Assembly (NCBI RefSeq): GCF_001417775.1
Contig: NZ_BBZJ01000015.1
Location: 62,001-126,000 of the forward strand
Length of the DNA: 64,000 nucleotides
Direction of reading: 5' to 3'
From: Streptomyces sp. TP-A0356
Lineage (GTDB): Bacteria; Actinomycetota; Actinomycetes; Streptomycetales; Streptomycetaceae
The notes beneath the pieces were generated by a model, which worked only from the letters and a program-made list of their open reading frames with translations, was not told the origin of the DNA and made no database searches. Shown piece by piece: positions 15,557 through 23,894 of this stretch. The translations under genes and the position numbers were made by a program. Numbering within the stretch: the stretch's first letter is position 1; each line of letters opens with the position of its first letter.

Positions 15557-16572
15557 CGCAGGGTCTCCTTGACGTGAAGCGGGGTGCTGGTGCCGGTTTC
15601 GGTGCTGCCGTGGCCGGTCAGGGCGAGGAACACGTCGTCGAGGTCCGGGGTGTGCACGGAGAAGTCGGCGGCCCGGATGCCGGCGGCGTCCAGCCGGTCG
15701 AGGAGGGCGCGCAGCGCGTCGAGGCCGGCGTCGCCCGCCACGCGCAGGGCGAGGTTCTCGTCGTCTCGGGCCGCCCCGGGGAAGGCGGCGGCCGCGCGCT
15801 CGTACTCGGCGGGATCGGTGAACCGGAGGCGTACGTGGCTGCCGGGGATCTGCGCCTTGAGCTCGTCCGCGGTGCCCTCGGCGACGATCCGACCGCCGTC
15901 GAGCACGGCGATCCGGTCGGCCAACTGGTCGGCTTCTTCCAGGTATTGGGTGGTGAGGAAGACAGTGGTGCCACCGGCGACCAGCGAGCGCACCGTGTCC
16001 CACATGGTGCGGCGGCTGCGTGGATCGAGCCCGGTCGTCGGCTCGTCCAGGAAGATCACCTGAGGGTCGCCGACCAGCGTCATGGCGAGGTCGAGTCGGC
16101 GTCGCATACCACCGGAGAAGGTCGCGGCCCGCTTGTGCGCGACGTCCGCGATGTCGAACCGCTGAAGCAACTCCCTGGTACGGGATCGCCCTTCACGCCT
16201 GCCGAGGCGAAGCAGGTCGGCCATGAGCAGCAGGTTCTCCTCGGCGGTGAGCAGGTCGTCGAGCGCGGCGAACTGCCCGGTGACGCCGATCGCGGCGCGC
16301 ACCCCGTCCGGTTGCGTGGCGACGTCGTGGCCCGCGACCTGGGCCTGGCCGCCGTCGGCGGTGAGGAGCGTGGACAGGATCTGCACGGTGGTGGTCTTGC
16401 CGGCGCCGTTCGGCCCGAGCAGCGCGAAGACGGATCCGGCCGGGATGCGCAGATCGATGCCGTCGAGCACGGTCTTGTCGCCGTACGACTTGCGCAGACC
16501 GATGGTGGAGACGGCGGCGGGCGGCTGCGGACCGCCGCCCCGCCTGGGCGTGGGCATGACAGATGAAGCCAT
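15553..16572 (-). CDS. ABC transporter ATP-binding protein (DrrA-like)
   Basis: The 339-residue ATPase of the exporter. Walker A LLGPNGAGKTTTVQIL, Q-loop region VTGQFAALDDLLT, signature FSGGMRRRLDLA, Walker B VIFLDEPTTGLDP and the switch LTTQYLEEAD are all intact, and the C-terminal 100 residues carry the DrrA-type extension ending in TPDLDDVFLALTG. ATG 16572 follows GGGAGGA. It is the second gene in a leftward operon after the DUF4097 gene (61 bp gap) and overlaps the permease by four bases. Confidence 0.93.
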   Translation of the reverse strand: MASSVMPTPRRGGGPQPPAAVSTIGLRKSYGDKTVLDGIDLRIPAGSVFALLGPNGAGKTTTVQILSTLLTADGGQAQVAGHDVATQPDGVRAAIGVTGQFAALDDLLTAEENLLLMADLLRLGRREGRSRTRELLQRFDIADVAHKRAATFSGGMRRRLDLAMTLVGDPQVIFLDEPTTGLDPRSRRTMWDTVRSLVAGGTTVFLTTQYLEEADQLADRIAVLDGGRIVAEGTADELKAQIPGSHVRLRFTDPAEYERAAAAFPGAARDDENLALRVAGDAGLDALRALLDRLDAAGIRAADFSVHTPDLDDVFLALTGHGSTETGTSTPLHVKETLR

Positions 16573-16633
16573 GGAGTCCTCCCGTTCGAAGGCTGAAGTG
16601 ACTGGGGAGTGGGCGAGTTGGCGGGGCCGGCGC

Positions 16634-17479
16634 TCAGGGCCGGGCGCGGCGCACGTCGATGTTGCCGTAGCGGGTCCGGGCGCGGACCTCGACGGTGTCC
16701 TCGGCCTGCTCCGGGGCCTCGGCGGCGGCGAGCGTGTTGCGCACCTGCCCGAGGCCGGAGCTGACGTCGAGCCAGGCGGCGGTGCCCTCGCGGATGCCGA
16801 CCTCGATAGCGCCGTAGGAGGTCTCCAACTGGACGGTGCCACGGGCGACTTCGGCGACGCGCAGGGTGCCATGGGCGGTGGTGGCGACGACCGAGCCCTC
16901 GGCGCGCGCGATGTCGATGTCGCCGTTGGCGCCGCTCACCCGGAGGTCGCCGGTCGCGGCGCCGACGGTCGTGGTGCCGTGCGAGTTCTTCAGGACGGCG
17001 GGGCCGTCGACGGTGCCGACGCGCAGGCTGCCGGAGCTGGTGGTGATCTCGGCCATGCCCTCGATTCGGTCGACGGTGATCGAGCCGTGGGATGCGGTCA
17101 GCTGGAGTGGCCCGGTCGTGTCGAGGCGGACGTCACCGGACGAGGTCTTCACCCGGACCTCGCCGAGTCGGCCCTCGCCGAGCACTTGGGCCCAGGCGCC
17201 GGTCATGTCGACGCGCGAGCCCGTGGGCAGTTCGACCGTCACGTCGACGGTGCCGGCGCGCCCGACGAGATTGCGGTGCTTGGGCGTCCTGACGGTCAGG
17301 ACGCCGCTCGCGTACGTGACCTCGGTCTGGTCGGCCGACCGCACGTCTTGGTCCCGCTTCGGGTCGCGGGGCCGCACCTCGACGACCGTGTCGAAGCGGT
17401 CGCTCGCGGTGAACTGGATGGAACCGGCGTACACGTGGGCGGTGGCCGAAATCGGCTCGGGAGTGTCGAAAGAAGGCAT
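16634..17479 (-). CDS. DUF4097-family beta-strand repeat protein
   Basis: A 281-residue protein built of short beta-strand repeats such as GDVRLDTTGPLQLTASHGS, GSLRVGTVDGPAVLKNSHGT and GDIDIARAEGSVVATTAHGT, the pattern of the DUF4097 right-handed beta-helix family. There is no signal peptide, so it is likely cytosolic. Function is unknown; in Streptomyces these proteins often precede DrrAB-type exporters. ATG 17479 follows GAGGAC. It is the second gene after the ribbon-helix-helix regulator (82 bp gap) and heads toward the ABC genes, so the four probably form one operon. Confidence 0.85.
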   Translation of the reverse strand: MPSFDTPEPISATAHVYAGSIQFTASDRFDTVVEVRPRDPKRDQDVRSADQTEVTYASGVLTVRTPKHRNLVGRAGTVDVTVELPTGSRVDMTGAWAQVLGEGRLGEVRVKTSSGDVRLDTTGPLQLTASHGSITVDRIEGMAEITTSSGSLRVGTVDGPAVLKNSHGTTTVGAATGDLRVSGANGDIDIARAEGSVVATTAHGTLRVAEVARGTVQLETSYGAIEVGIREGTAAWLDVSSGLGQVRNTLAAAEAPEQAEDTVEVRARTRYGNIDVRRARP

Positions 17480-17561
17480 GGCTGTACCGTCCTCATGAGT
17501 CCTTGGGTCGTCCCCGCTGGTGGGACGTGGTGTGGGTGAAGTGGGGCGGGCGCGGGCGCGG

Positions 17562-18080
17562 CTAGCGCACCCAGCCCGTGAAGCTCTGTCCGATGGTGCG
17601 GGTCTTCTCCGTCGTGCGCGGCCGCGTGCCGCCGTCGACCGCGGCCGACACGGCCCGCACCAGCCACGCGTTGACCGACAGGCCCTCGCGACTCGCGGCC
17701 TCCTCGGCGCGCGCCTTGAGGTGGGCCGGCAGACGCAGATTGACGCGGGCGATGCCGCCCTCGTCGCCGTCGGCGGGCGCCTGCGCCTTGAGCGGTTCGA
17801 CGGGCGCAACGGCCGCTTCCGCGGGGCCGCCGCCGGCGGGCGGCGGCGTCACCACGAAGTCGGGGTCCAGCCCGCGCAGCCGTACGTCCACCGAGCCGGG
17901 GGCGAGCTCGCGGGTGATCTCGTCCATCGCGGCGGAGAGCACATTGAGCATGGTCAGACGGGTGGCCGACTCCAGAGGAGCGGTGAGCCGCTCGGCCAGC
18001 TCGCGGGCATCTTCCCCGCCGGCTTCGGCGGCCACCGCGAGCTCGCGACGCAGGGTGTCGACATACGGAGTGAGGTCCAT
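17562..18080 (-). CDS. Ribbon-helix-helix (HicB/Arc-like) regulator
   Basis: A 172-residue protein. Residues 1-70 are helical (TPYVDTLRRELAVAAEAGGE and following), and the C-terminal third carries the DNA-binding RHH motif RVNLRLPAHLKARAEEAASR, EGLSVNAWLVRAVSAAV near residues 110-150. RHH proteins bind as dimers of dimers to short repeated sites. A cluster of TGGCACCA-like boxes begins 11 bp upstream of its start, consistent with autoregulation. No partner toxin gene is visible, so a transcriptional role for the ABC operon is more likely than toxin-antitoxin. Confidence 0.82.
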   Translation of the reverse strand: MDLTPYVDTLRRELAVAAEAGGEDARELAERLTAPLESATRLTMLNVLSAAMDEITRELAPGSVDVRLRGLDPDFVVTPPPAGGGPAEAAVAPVEPLKAQAPADGDEGGIARVNLRLPAHLKARAEEAASREGLSVNAWLVRAVSAAVDGGTRPRTTEKTRTIGQSFTGWVR

Positions 18081-18090
18081 GACGTTATGG

Positions 18091-18327
18091 TGGCACCACT
18101 ATGGCGCCATACGCAAGTCAGAGTGGCACCTTATGCGGGATGGGCTTGAGGTTGGGCGCCCTGAACTGCGGAAACGTAAGGAAGTCGACCTGAGTCATTG
18201 TGGCACCATGCGCGCTCTAGGCCCCTTGGGGACTCTTGGGAACTCTTGGGAGCGTGGAATGGCGCCGTGCAGCACCGGATGACGCCAAGCGGTGCTGCAC
18301 GGCGCCATGTGGTGCCATGTGGTGCCA
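18091..18327. promoter_or_regulatory. Cluster of TGGYRCCA boxes upstream of the RHH gene
   Basis: Copies of TGGCACCA, TGGTGCCA or TGGCGCCA occur at 18091, 18102, 18124 (last base changed), 18201, 18260 (TGGCGCC), 18301 (GGCGCCA), 18310 and 18320. The last two are exact and spaced 10 bp; the first two are spaced 11 bp, one helical turn. The word is nearly self-complementary, as expected for RHH operators. The 18140-18486 stretch holds no convincing gene. Confidence 0.6.
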
Positions 18328-18486
18328 TGTGATGTCGCAAGGGGTGGCGTGCCCCCGCCTCGCAGTCTGCCGCTGGGCCGAGCCCGCAGTCCCGCCCAGG
18401 TCTGGGCGCCGGCCAAGCGGCGAAGGCGCGTGCGACGGAACCGAAGCCGCGCTCGAGGATGGCGCGGATGCCCGCCAGTCGCAAGG

Positions 18487-18519
18487 CGACCGGATCCGCC
18501 CCCCCGGGGGATCCGGTCG
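18487..18519 (-). terminator. Hairpin terminator of the Lrp gene
   Basis: CGACCGGATCC (18487-18497) pairs perfectly with GGATCCGGTCG (18509-18519) around an 11-base C/G loop, 18 bases past the Lrp stop codon. Confidence 0.75.
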
Positions 18520-18536
18520 GCTGATCACCCTCGGCC

Positions 18537-19529
18537 TCACGTGATCAAACCGGACAGATCTCCTGAACGGCAGTGCCCTGCCTGCTTGACGGTCCTGATC
18601 ACGGGTGCCGTCTCGATGTGCGTGATGGCCGGCAGCGCGGCCACCCGGGTGGTCAGGTATCGATACAGCTCCCGCTGGTTCGCGCACACCACGCTCGCGT
18701 ACAGGTTGGTCGGCCCGGTCGTGGCGGCGGCGAACGCGATCTCTGGATGCTCGGCCAGCGCCTGACCGACCTCCGTCAGATGCGCGGGGGCTACCGAGAG
18801 CCAGAGCAGGGTTCGGCTGCCCATGTCGAACATGCGCCAGTCGACGTCGATGTCCAGGTACACAACCCCGCGTTCGCGCAGCTCCGTCATCCGGCGCCGG
18901 ACCGTCGTCGCCGACCAACCGGTCACCGCGGCCAACTGCTCGAACCCGGCTCGTCCGTCGGTGGCGAGCGCGGCGAGTAGCTTGCGGTCGCCGTCGTCGA
19001 GCCGCACCGGTCCCAGTCGGTTCGACACCGGAGGCCGGCGCAGCCGCTCGATCGCCATCTCGTCCAGTAATCCGAGCTTCCCGATCAGGTTGTCCGGGCC
19101 GCCGTAGAAGGCGTGCAGCACCGAGTGCGCGGTCACCCCTTCCACACGGGGGGTGCGGGGGAGGTTGACCAGCAGCAGCGCCTCGCTGTCGGCCTCGCTC
19201 TCGGCGCGGACCACGCAGGTGATCTCGGTGCCGCCGGAGCTGAGGCTCACCCAGGAGGTGTCGGGGCGTCTGGCCAGCGCCTCGGCGACCGGGACCGACG
19301 CGGTGGGCGCGCATCGCACCCGCAGGAACCACAGCACCCCGCCCAGCGCTGTAGGGTCGACGCCGCAGAGCACCCGCACCGCCCCGGCCGACCGCAGCCG
19401 GGCGTACCGACGGGCGATGGTGCGATCCGACACGCCGAGAACCTCGGCGATAGTGCTGAACGGGGCCCGGCCGTCGACCTGCAGGGCGTGCACGAGCCGA
19501 CGATCCAGCTCGTCGTAGTCGGATTCCAC
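18537..19529 (-). CDS. Lrp/AsnC-family regulator with duplicated domains
   Basis: A 330-residue protein made of two full Lrp units: HTH 1 STIAEVLGVSDRTIARRYAR near residue 25, effector (RAM) domain 1 with WVSLSSGGTEITCVV, HTH 2 EQLAAVTGWSATTVRRRMTE near residue 195, and RAM domain 2 with IAFAAATTGPTNLYASVVCA. Standard Lrp proteins are half this size; tandem forms occur in actinobacteria. GTG 19529 begins directly before YDELDRRLVHAL. It is divergent from the flavin monooxygenase, 114 bp apart, and so is the likely regulator of it. Confidence 0.88.
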   Translation of the reverse strand: MESDYDELDRRLVHALQVDGRAPFSTIAEVLGVSDRTIARRYARLRSAGAVRVLCGVDPTALGGVLWFLRVRCAPTASVPVAEALARRPDTSWVSLSSGGTEITCVVRAESEADSEALLLVNLPRTPRVEGVTAHSVLHAFYGGPDNLIGKLGLLDEMAIERLRRPPVSNRLGPVRLDDGDRKLLAALATDGRAGFEQLAAVTGWSATTVRRRMTELRERGVVYLDIDVDWRMFDMGSRTLLWLSVAPAHLTEVGQALAEHPEIAFAAATTGPTNLYASVVCANQRELYRYLTTRVAALPAITHIETAPVIRTVKQAGHCRSGDLSGLIT

Positions 19530-19643
19530 CGATACGAAGCTAAGCAACGTCGGATACCACCGCAACCGAGCCGGTCTCTGGCTCCGTTGGCCCGGCAGGT
19601 GGAGCGTTTCTCCTGTCCTGACCGGCACGACCAAGGGAGAACC

Positions 19644-21098
19644 ATGGACACCGACGTGCTCGTCGTTGGCGCAGGCCCGACCGGAATGACGCTGGCCAAC
19701 GAACTGCTGGTGGCGGGTGTGTCGACCGTGCTGGTCGACAAGCTGCCGCAGCGCAGCGACTTGTCCAGGGCAGGCGGTATGCAGTCCCGCACGCTGGAGG
19801 CACTCGACCAGCGCGGGCTGCTGGAACCGTTGCTGGCCACCGGAGACCACCCGGTCATCGACGGCCACTTCGCCGGCATACCGCTCCCGGCCCACCTCGC
19901 TCGGCACCGCCTGCCGTGGCGGTCCGTGCCGCAGGTGGTGATCGAGGGGTTCTTCGAAGAGCACCTCGCCGCGCACGGCATACACGTCCGGCGGGACCAC
20001 GAGTTGGTCGGCCTTGCCCAGGACGCGGACAAGGTCACCGCGACCTTCGCTCACGGCGCCACCGTCCGCGCCCGGTATCTCGTCGCCGCCGACGGTGCGC
20101 ACAGCACGGTGCGGTCACTGTTACGGGCCGGGTTCCCCGGTCGACCGGGCACGTCCACCGTGGTCGCCGCCGACGTGCGGTTGAGCGGCGCCGACCCGTT
20201 GATGTCGCACACCTGGAGCGACGACGGGCACTGGGCGGCAGTGTTCCCGCTCGGCACCGATCCGCAGGGCAGGCCGCTTCGCAGGCTCGCTCTGGGCGGG
20301 CCAGGCCGGTCGGTGCCCAGGGTGGTCCCGGTCACCGAGGAGGAGATCCGCGATGGCCTGCGCATGGTGTTCGGATCGCGGGTGCATCTGCTCGAACTGC
20401 GCTACGCCCGCCGTATCACCGACGCGGCTCGGCAGGTCGAACAGTACCGGCACGGGCGGGTGTTCCTGACGGGCGATGCCGCCCACGTCCACCTTCCGCT
20501 CGGCGCGCAGGGCATGAACACCGGGATGCAGGACGCGCTCAATCTCGGTTGGAAACTCGGCGCCGCGGTGCACGGCTGGGCACCGGAGAATCTGCTGGAG
20601 ACGTATCACAGGGAACGGCACCCGGTAGGGGCCGCCGTGCTGCGCAACGTCCAGGCACAGAGCCTGCTGATGGACTGGGCGGGCACCCGTGACCCGGACG
20701 TGGCGGCCCTCAGGGAGATCTTCACGGCCATGGTGCAGCTGCCGGACGTCCGGGACTCTCTCGCCGACATGTTGTCCGGGATGGCCATCCGCTACCCGAT
20801 GCCGGGCACCGAGACCCATCCGCTCGTCGGCCGGCCTGCGCCGGACATGGACCTCCTCGGCTTGGCCCGGCTGCACGAACTGCTACGGTCCGGGCGCGGC
20901 GTCCTGCTCGACCCGGCAGACAGGTTCGCCAAGGTCGCCGCCCTCTGGTCAGACCGAGTGGACCGCGTGGGTCAGGGCGCCGACACCGAGCCGATGCTCA
21001 TCCGGCCGGACGGCTACGTGTGCTGGGCCGGCAGCCCGGATGGCAGCACGCATGACCTGGAACGGGCGCTCGGCTGCTGGTTCGGCGCGCCCCGATGA
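19644..21098 (+). CDS. FAD-dependent aromatic monooxygenase (Rox/TetX-like)
   Basis: A 484-residue class A flavoprotein hydroxylase. FAD motif VLVVGAGPTGMTLANELL at residues 5-22, DG motif YLVAADGAHSTVR near 150, and GDAAHVHLPLGAQGMNTGMQ near 280, which binds the FAD ribityl and pyrophosphate. A thioredoxin-like C-terminal domain follows (LIRPDGYVCWAG). It resembles rifampicin monooxygenase (Rox) and phenol hydroxylase-type enzymes; resistance or tailoring are both possible. ATG 19644 has GGGAGA upstream. The divergent dual Lrp protein probably controls it. Confidence 0.88.
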   Translation: MDTDVLVVGAGPTGMTLANELLVAGVSTVLVDKLPQRSDLSRAGGMQSRTLEALDQRGLLEPLLATGDHPVIDGHFAGIPLPAHLARHRLPWRSVPQVVIEGFFEEHLAAHGIHVRRDHELVGLAQDADKVTATFAHGATVRARYLVAADGAHSTVRSLLRAGFPGRPGTSTVVAADVRLSGADPLMSHTWSDDGHWAAVFPLGTDPQGRPLRRLALGGPGRSVPRVVPVTEEEIRDGLRMVFGSRVHLLELRYARRITDAARQVEQYRHGRVFLTGDAAHVHLPLGAQGMNTGMQDALNLGWKLGAAVHGWAPENLLETYHRERHPVGAAVLRNVQAQSLLMDWAGTRDPDVAALREIFTAMVQLPDVRDSLADMLSGMAIRYPMPGTETHPLVGRPAPDMDLLGLARLHELLRSGRGVLLDPADRFAKVAALWSDRVDRVGQGADTEPMLIRPDGYVCWAGSPDGSTHDLERALGCWFGAPR

Positions 21099-21583
21099 AC
21101 GAACGGGAACGGGGCAGAACCTCACGGAACCGGCGATGGCGAGCGTGCGGCTGAGCAGATGTTGCCCGACCCGTTCGTCAGCACGTCGATCGGAGTACCG
21201 CGCGAATGGGGCAGGCCAGTTGAACCCTGCGCCGGGATCACTCTTCCGTGTCGCCGGGGCTGCGGGCATGCGGCCTGTGCGCGTCGGGAGAACCGATGCC
21301 GGGGATCCGGAAGCGGTAGTGCGGTACGCGTCGTGAGAAGGTACGGGCACGGCCGTGAATACGGCGGCCGACTGATCAGGCATGCTCCGCGGAGTTCAAA
21401 TGGACGTTCCGTCAGGATGCCGAATGCCGCCTGCCGGATGGTGCGGTCCTGTACCAGTTCAAGGCGGCCGACGTCGTCAGCCCACACCCGCTGTCCTTAC
21501 TTCAGGTGAAGTCCTGAGCACCCATACGGATTTCGCGATAGATCCTTCTATCCTCTGATTCACTCTGGCGGCCCGGACAGTGT
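21099..21583. other. 485-bp intergenic stretch without a convincing gene
   Basis: Both strands were read. Short open frames exist (for example minus strand near 21487, WADDVGRLELVQDRTIRQAA) but codon bias, starts and SD sites are poor. It separates the monooxygenase from the diguanylate cyclase and must hold the promoter of the latter; base composition becomes more AT-rich at 21535-21560, a plausible promoter zone. Confidence 0.5.
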
Positions 21584-23599
21584 GTGTCTGCCGTTCTGAG
21601 CTCGATGACCCTCGGGGGGTTCGCTCGCATGTTGCTGGGATGGGTCCGTGGGGGCCGTTCGATGCTCCGCGCTCGTTCGGGCTGGGTGCAGGGGTCAGGC
21701 GACAGTGGCAGAGCGCTGTGCGCGGGTTCCGCGGTGGCCGCCGCCGTGGCAGGGGGTGTGCCGACGGCCGTATTCCTTCCCGCCGGCGCGGGGGTTCTGG
21801 CGGCGCACGGGTTGGCTGTCCTTTCCCTCCTTACACGTGCCCGAACGGCCACGGCAAGGGTGCGTCTTCGCCTCACGCTGCTGGCTGTTTCGGTGGCGGC
21901 AGGGGGCCTTCATCGCCTTGTGGCGGATCAGCTGTCTTCGCCTCCCGGCCGGTCCTCGGGTGGCTTCCACTCCATGGTTCATCTGCTGGCGGTAGCCGGG
22001 ATCACTGTCTGTCTGGGGCTCGGTGTCGCTGGGCTGGTGGTGGCAGCCGCGGATGGCGGCACGACCCTGATCTGGTCACGGCGCCTGCTGGACGGATGGA
22101 TGATCGCAGGCTCACTGCTCACAGTCGGCTGGGTTCTTCTGCAGCATCGCGCCGACCAAAGCGGTGACATGTCAGCATCCTTGCAGGATCTCGCACGCGT
22201 GGTGACGGACATTCTGGTTCTGGGGCTCCTGGTCGCCCTGCGCTTCGGCCTCACATCCGAAGAACGCACGGCAGTCACCGTGGCGGCCGCGGCTCTTGTC
22301 GTCCTGACCGCGGGCGATGTTCTGCGCGTCCTTTTGCCCGCACCAGGCACCTGGTGCGGGATTCCCCTCGCAGCGACCTGCTCGGCCACCGGGTTGTTCC
22401 TCGTCACCGCCACGCCGTGGCTGCCCGGCGGCGCCAGCGTCTTCGAGGTCCAGAGGACGATGCCTGTCATCGGGGTGGTGGCGGCTTTCGTCCCCGTGGT
22501 CGTCTGCGCAATGGCCATGGCGGCCCACGCTCTTGCCGGTGGCCACACCGACATGGTGATGGTGGTTCTGGCAGGTTCCGTGCTGCTCGGGCTGAGCGCC
22601 CGGCAGGGCATCGCCCACGCCGACCATCTGCGCCTCACGCGAGAAGCCGCAGCCCGTGAGGCTCTCTACCGCACGCTGGTCGACGGCTCGTGCGACGTCA
22701 TCACCATTGTCAGTCTGGAGGGGAGCGTCGCCTACGTCAGCCCGGCCGTCTACCCGGTGTTCGGGTACCGGCCCGAGAAACTGGTGGGCACGCGGGTGCC
22801 CCTGTACTGCCACCCGGACGACCTGGCGCCGCTGATGCAAGCTGTCGAGGCGCTGAGGCAGGAAGCTGAATCAGGCACTCGTGGCCCCGGCCGCTGCGTG
22901 TCCTGCCGGGTCCGGGCGGCTGACGGGCGCTGGCTCCACATCGAATCGACGATCAGCCATCACACCGAAGGAATGATCTTCAGCAGCCGCGATGTGACCG
23001 AGCGGGTCGCGCTGCAGGCACAGCTGGAACACCTGGCCTTCCACGACGCGTTGACCGGCCTGCCGAACCGTGCGCTGTTCGCTGGCAGAGTCGCACACGC
23101 GCTGAGGAAGGGAATGATCGGCACAAACCCGCCCGCTGTTCTGTTCGTGGACCTGGACGGTTTCAAAGCCGTCAACGACTCGGCCGGACACGCGGTGGGC
23201 GATGCCCTCCTGGTCCAGGCTGCTCGCCGGCTCCAGGCGTCAGTGCGGGCCGGAGACACCGTCGCGCGTCTCGGCGGCGACGAGTTCGCCGCTCTCCTGG
23301 AAGGGGAGGCGGGGACACACCCTTCGCGTGCGCGGGACGTCGCCGAGAGAGTCCTGGCCGCGCTGACGAACCCGTATCGGATCGGCGGTACGGATGCAGT
23401 GGTCTCGGCCTCCATCGGCATTGCGTCAGCGGTCCCGGGAATCTCACCGGACGAGCTTCTGCACCAGGCCGATGAGGCCATGTACGAGGCCAAGGCCGCG
23501 GGAAAAGGCCGCATCCGCATGCGTCACCCCTACCCACGCCATCTCTATGGCGAGCCCTCCCCCGAAGCATGCTCGAGCGTGCTTCCCTGTGCCGACTGA
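21584..23599 (+). CDS. Membrane-bound PAS-GGDEF diguanylate cyclase
   Basis: Up to 671 residues. Residues 40-340 hold eight to ten membrane helices, residues about 360-480 a PAS domain (YRTLVDGSCDVITIVSLEG) ending in FSSRDVTERVAL, and 490-650 a GGDEF domain. The active site GGDEF is intact at 564-568, and RAGD at 555-558 is a proper inhibitory I-site (RxxD five residues before). The enzyme should make c-di-GMP, which controls sporulation in Streptomyces, in response to a membrane signal. No EAL domain is present. The GTG 21584 start lacks a good SD; ATG 21605 or 21629 are alternatives. Confidence 0.9.
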   Translation: MSAVLSSMTLGGFARMLLGWVRGGRSMLRARSGWVQGSGDSGRALCAGSAVAAAVAGGVPTAVFLPAGAGVLAAHGLAVLSLLTRARTATARVRLRLTLLAVSVAAGGLHRLVADQLSSPPGRSSGGFHSMVHLLAVAGITVCLGLGVAGLVVAAADGGTTLIWSRRLLDGWMIAGSLLTVGWVLLQHRADQSGDMSASLQDLARVVTDILVLGLLVALRFGLTSEERTAVTVAAAALVVLTAGDVLRVLLPAPGTWCGIPLAATCSATGLFLVTATPWLPGGASVFEVQRTMPVIGVVAAFVPVVVCAMAMAAHALAGGHTDMVMVVLAGSVLLGLSARQGIAHADHLRLTREAAAREALYRTLVDGSCDVITIVSLEGSVAYVSPAVYPVFGYRPEKLVGTRVPLYCHPDDLAPLMQAVEALRQEAESGTRGPGRCVSCRVRAADGRWLHIESTISHHTEGMIFSSRDVTERVALQAQLEHLAFHDALTGLPNRALFAGRVAHALRKGMIGTNPPAVLFVDLDGFKAVNDSAGHAVGDALLVQAARRLQASVRAGDTVARLGGDEFAALLEGEAGTHPSRARDVAERVLAALTNPYRIGGTDAVVSASIGIASAVPGISPDELLHQADEAMYEAKAAGKGRIRMRHPYPRHLYGEPSPEACSSVLPCAD

Positions 23600-23870
23600 T
23601 CCCAGGCTTTGCAAGGTGGCTCTGTTCACTTCTAGCGGGAGCGTTTGTCCGCTGATGTGGGCAGCAGTCGGAGATCTTGAGGCCCGTGGATGTTGAGCGT
23701 CCTCGGCGCCACCGTCAGCCGATGACGTTCGATCAACATCCGATGCCCCGAGGTGAGTTGTCGCAACTCATACGCCATGTGCCGTACCGCTTCCCGTCAT
23801 CAGCCCTCGGAAGCTCTCGGGTAACGCGACCAGTCCACCGCCCCGGCACGGGAGTTCCCGCTCCGGCCAC
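23600..23870. other. Intergenic stretch with a short inverted repeat
   Basis: Convergent gene ends; no gene seen. TGAGTTG (23754-23760) and CAACTCA (23764-23770) form a 7-bp hairpin with a TCG loop. The stretch starting GGCTCTGTTCACTT at about 23621 could be the end of an insertion element, but no partner repeat was found. Confidence 0.4.
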
Positions 23871-23891
23871 ACGGGGCGGCGGCGGCCCCGT
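23871..23891 (-). terminator. Hairpin after the terpene cyclase
   Basis: ACGGGGC (23871-23877) and GCCCCGT (23885-23891) pair perfectly around a seven-base loop, starting three bases beyond the cyclase stop on the minus strand. Confidence 0.65.
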
Positions 23892-23894
23892 ACC

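Noticed and set aside
17562..18080. Toxin-antitoxin pair with the RHH protein as antitoxin
   Set aside because: No small toxin-like gene was found on either side; the neighbour is a DUF4097 gene.
21122..21487. 121-codon minus-strand frame
   Set aside because: Weak codon bias, no SD and no recognisable motif; treated as intergenic.
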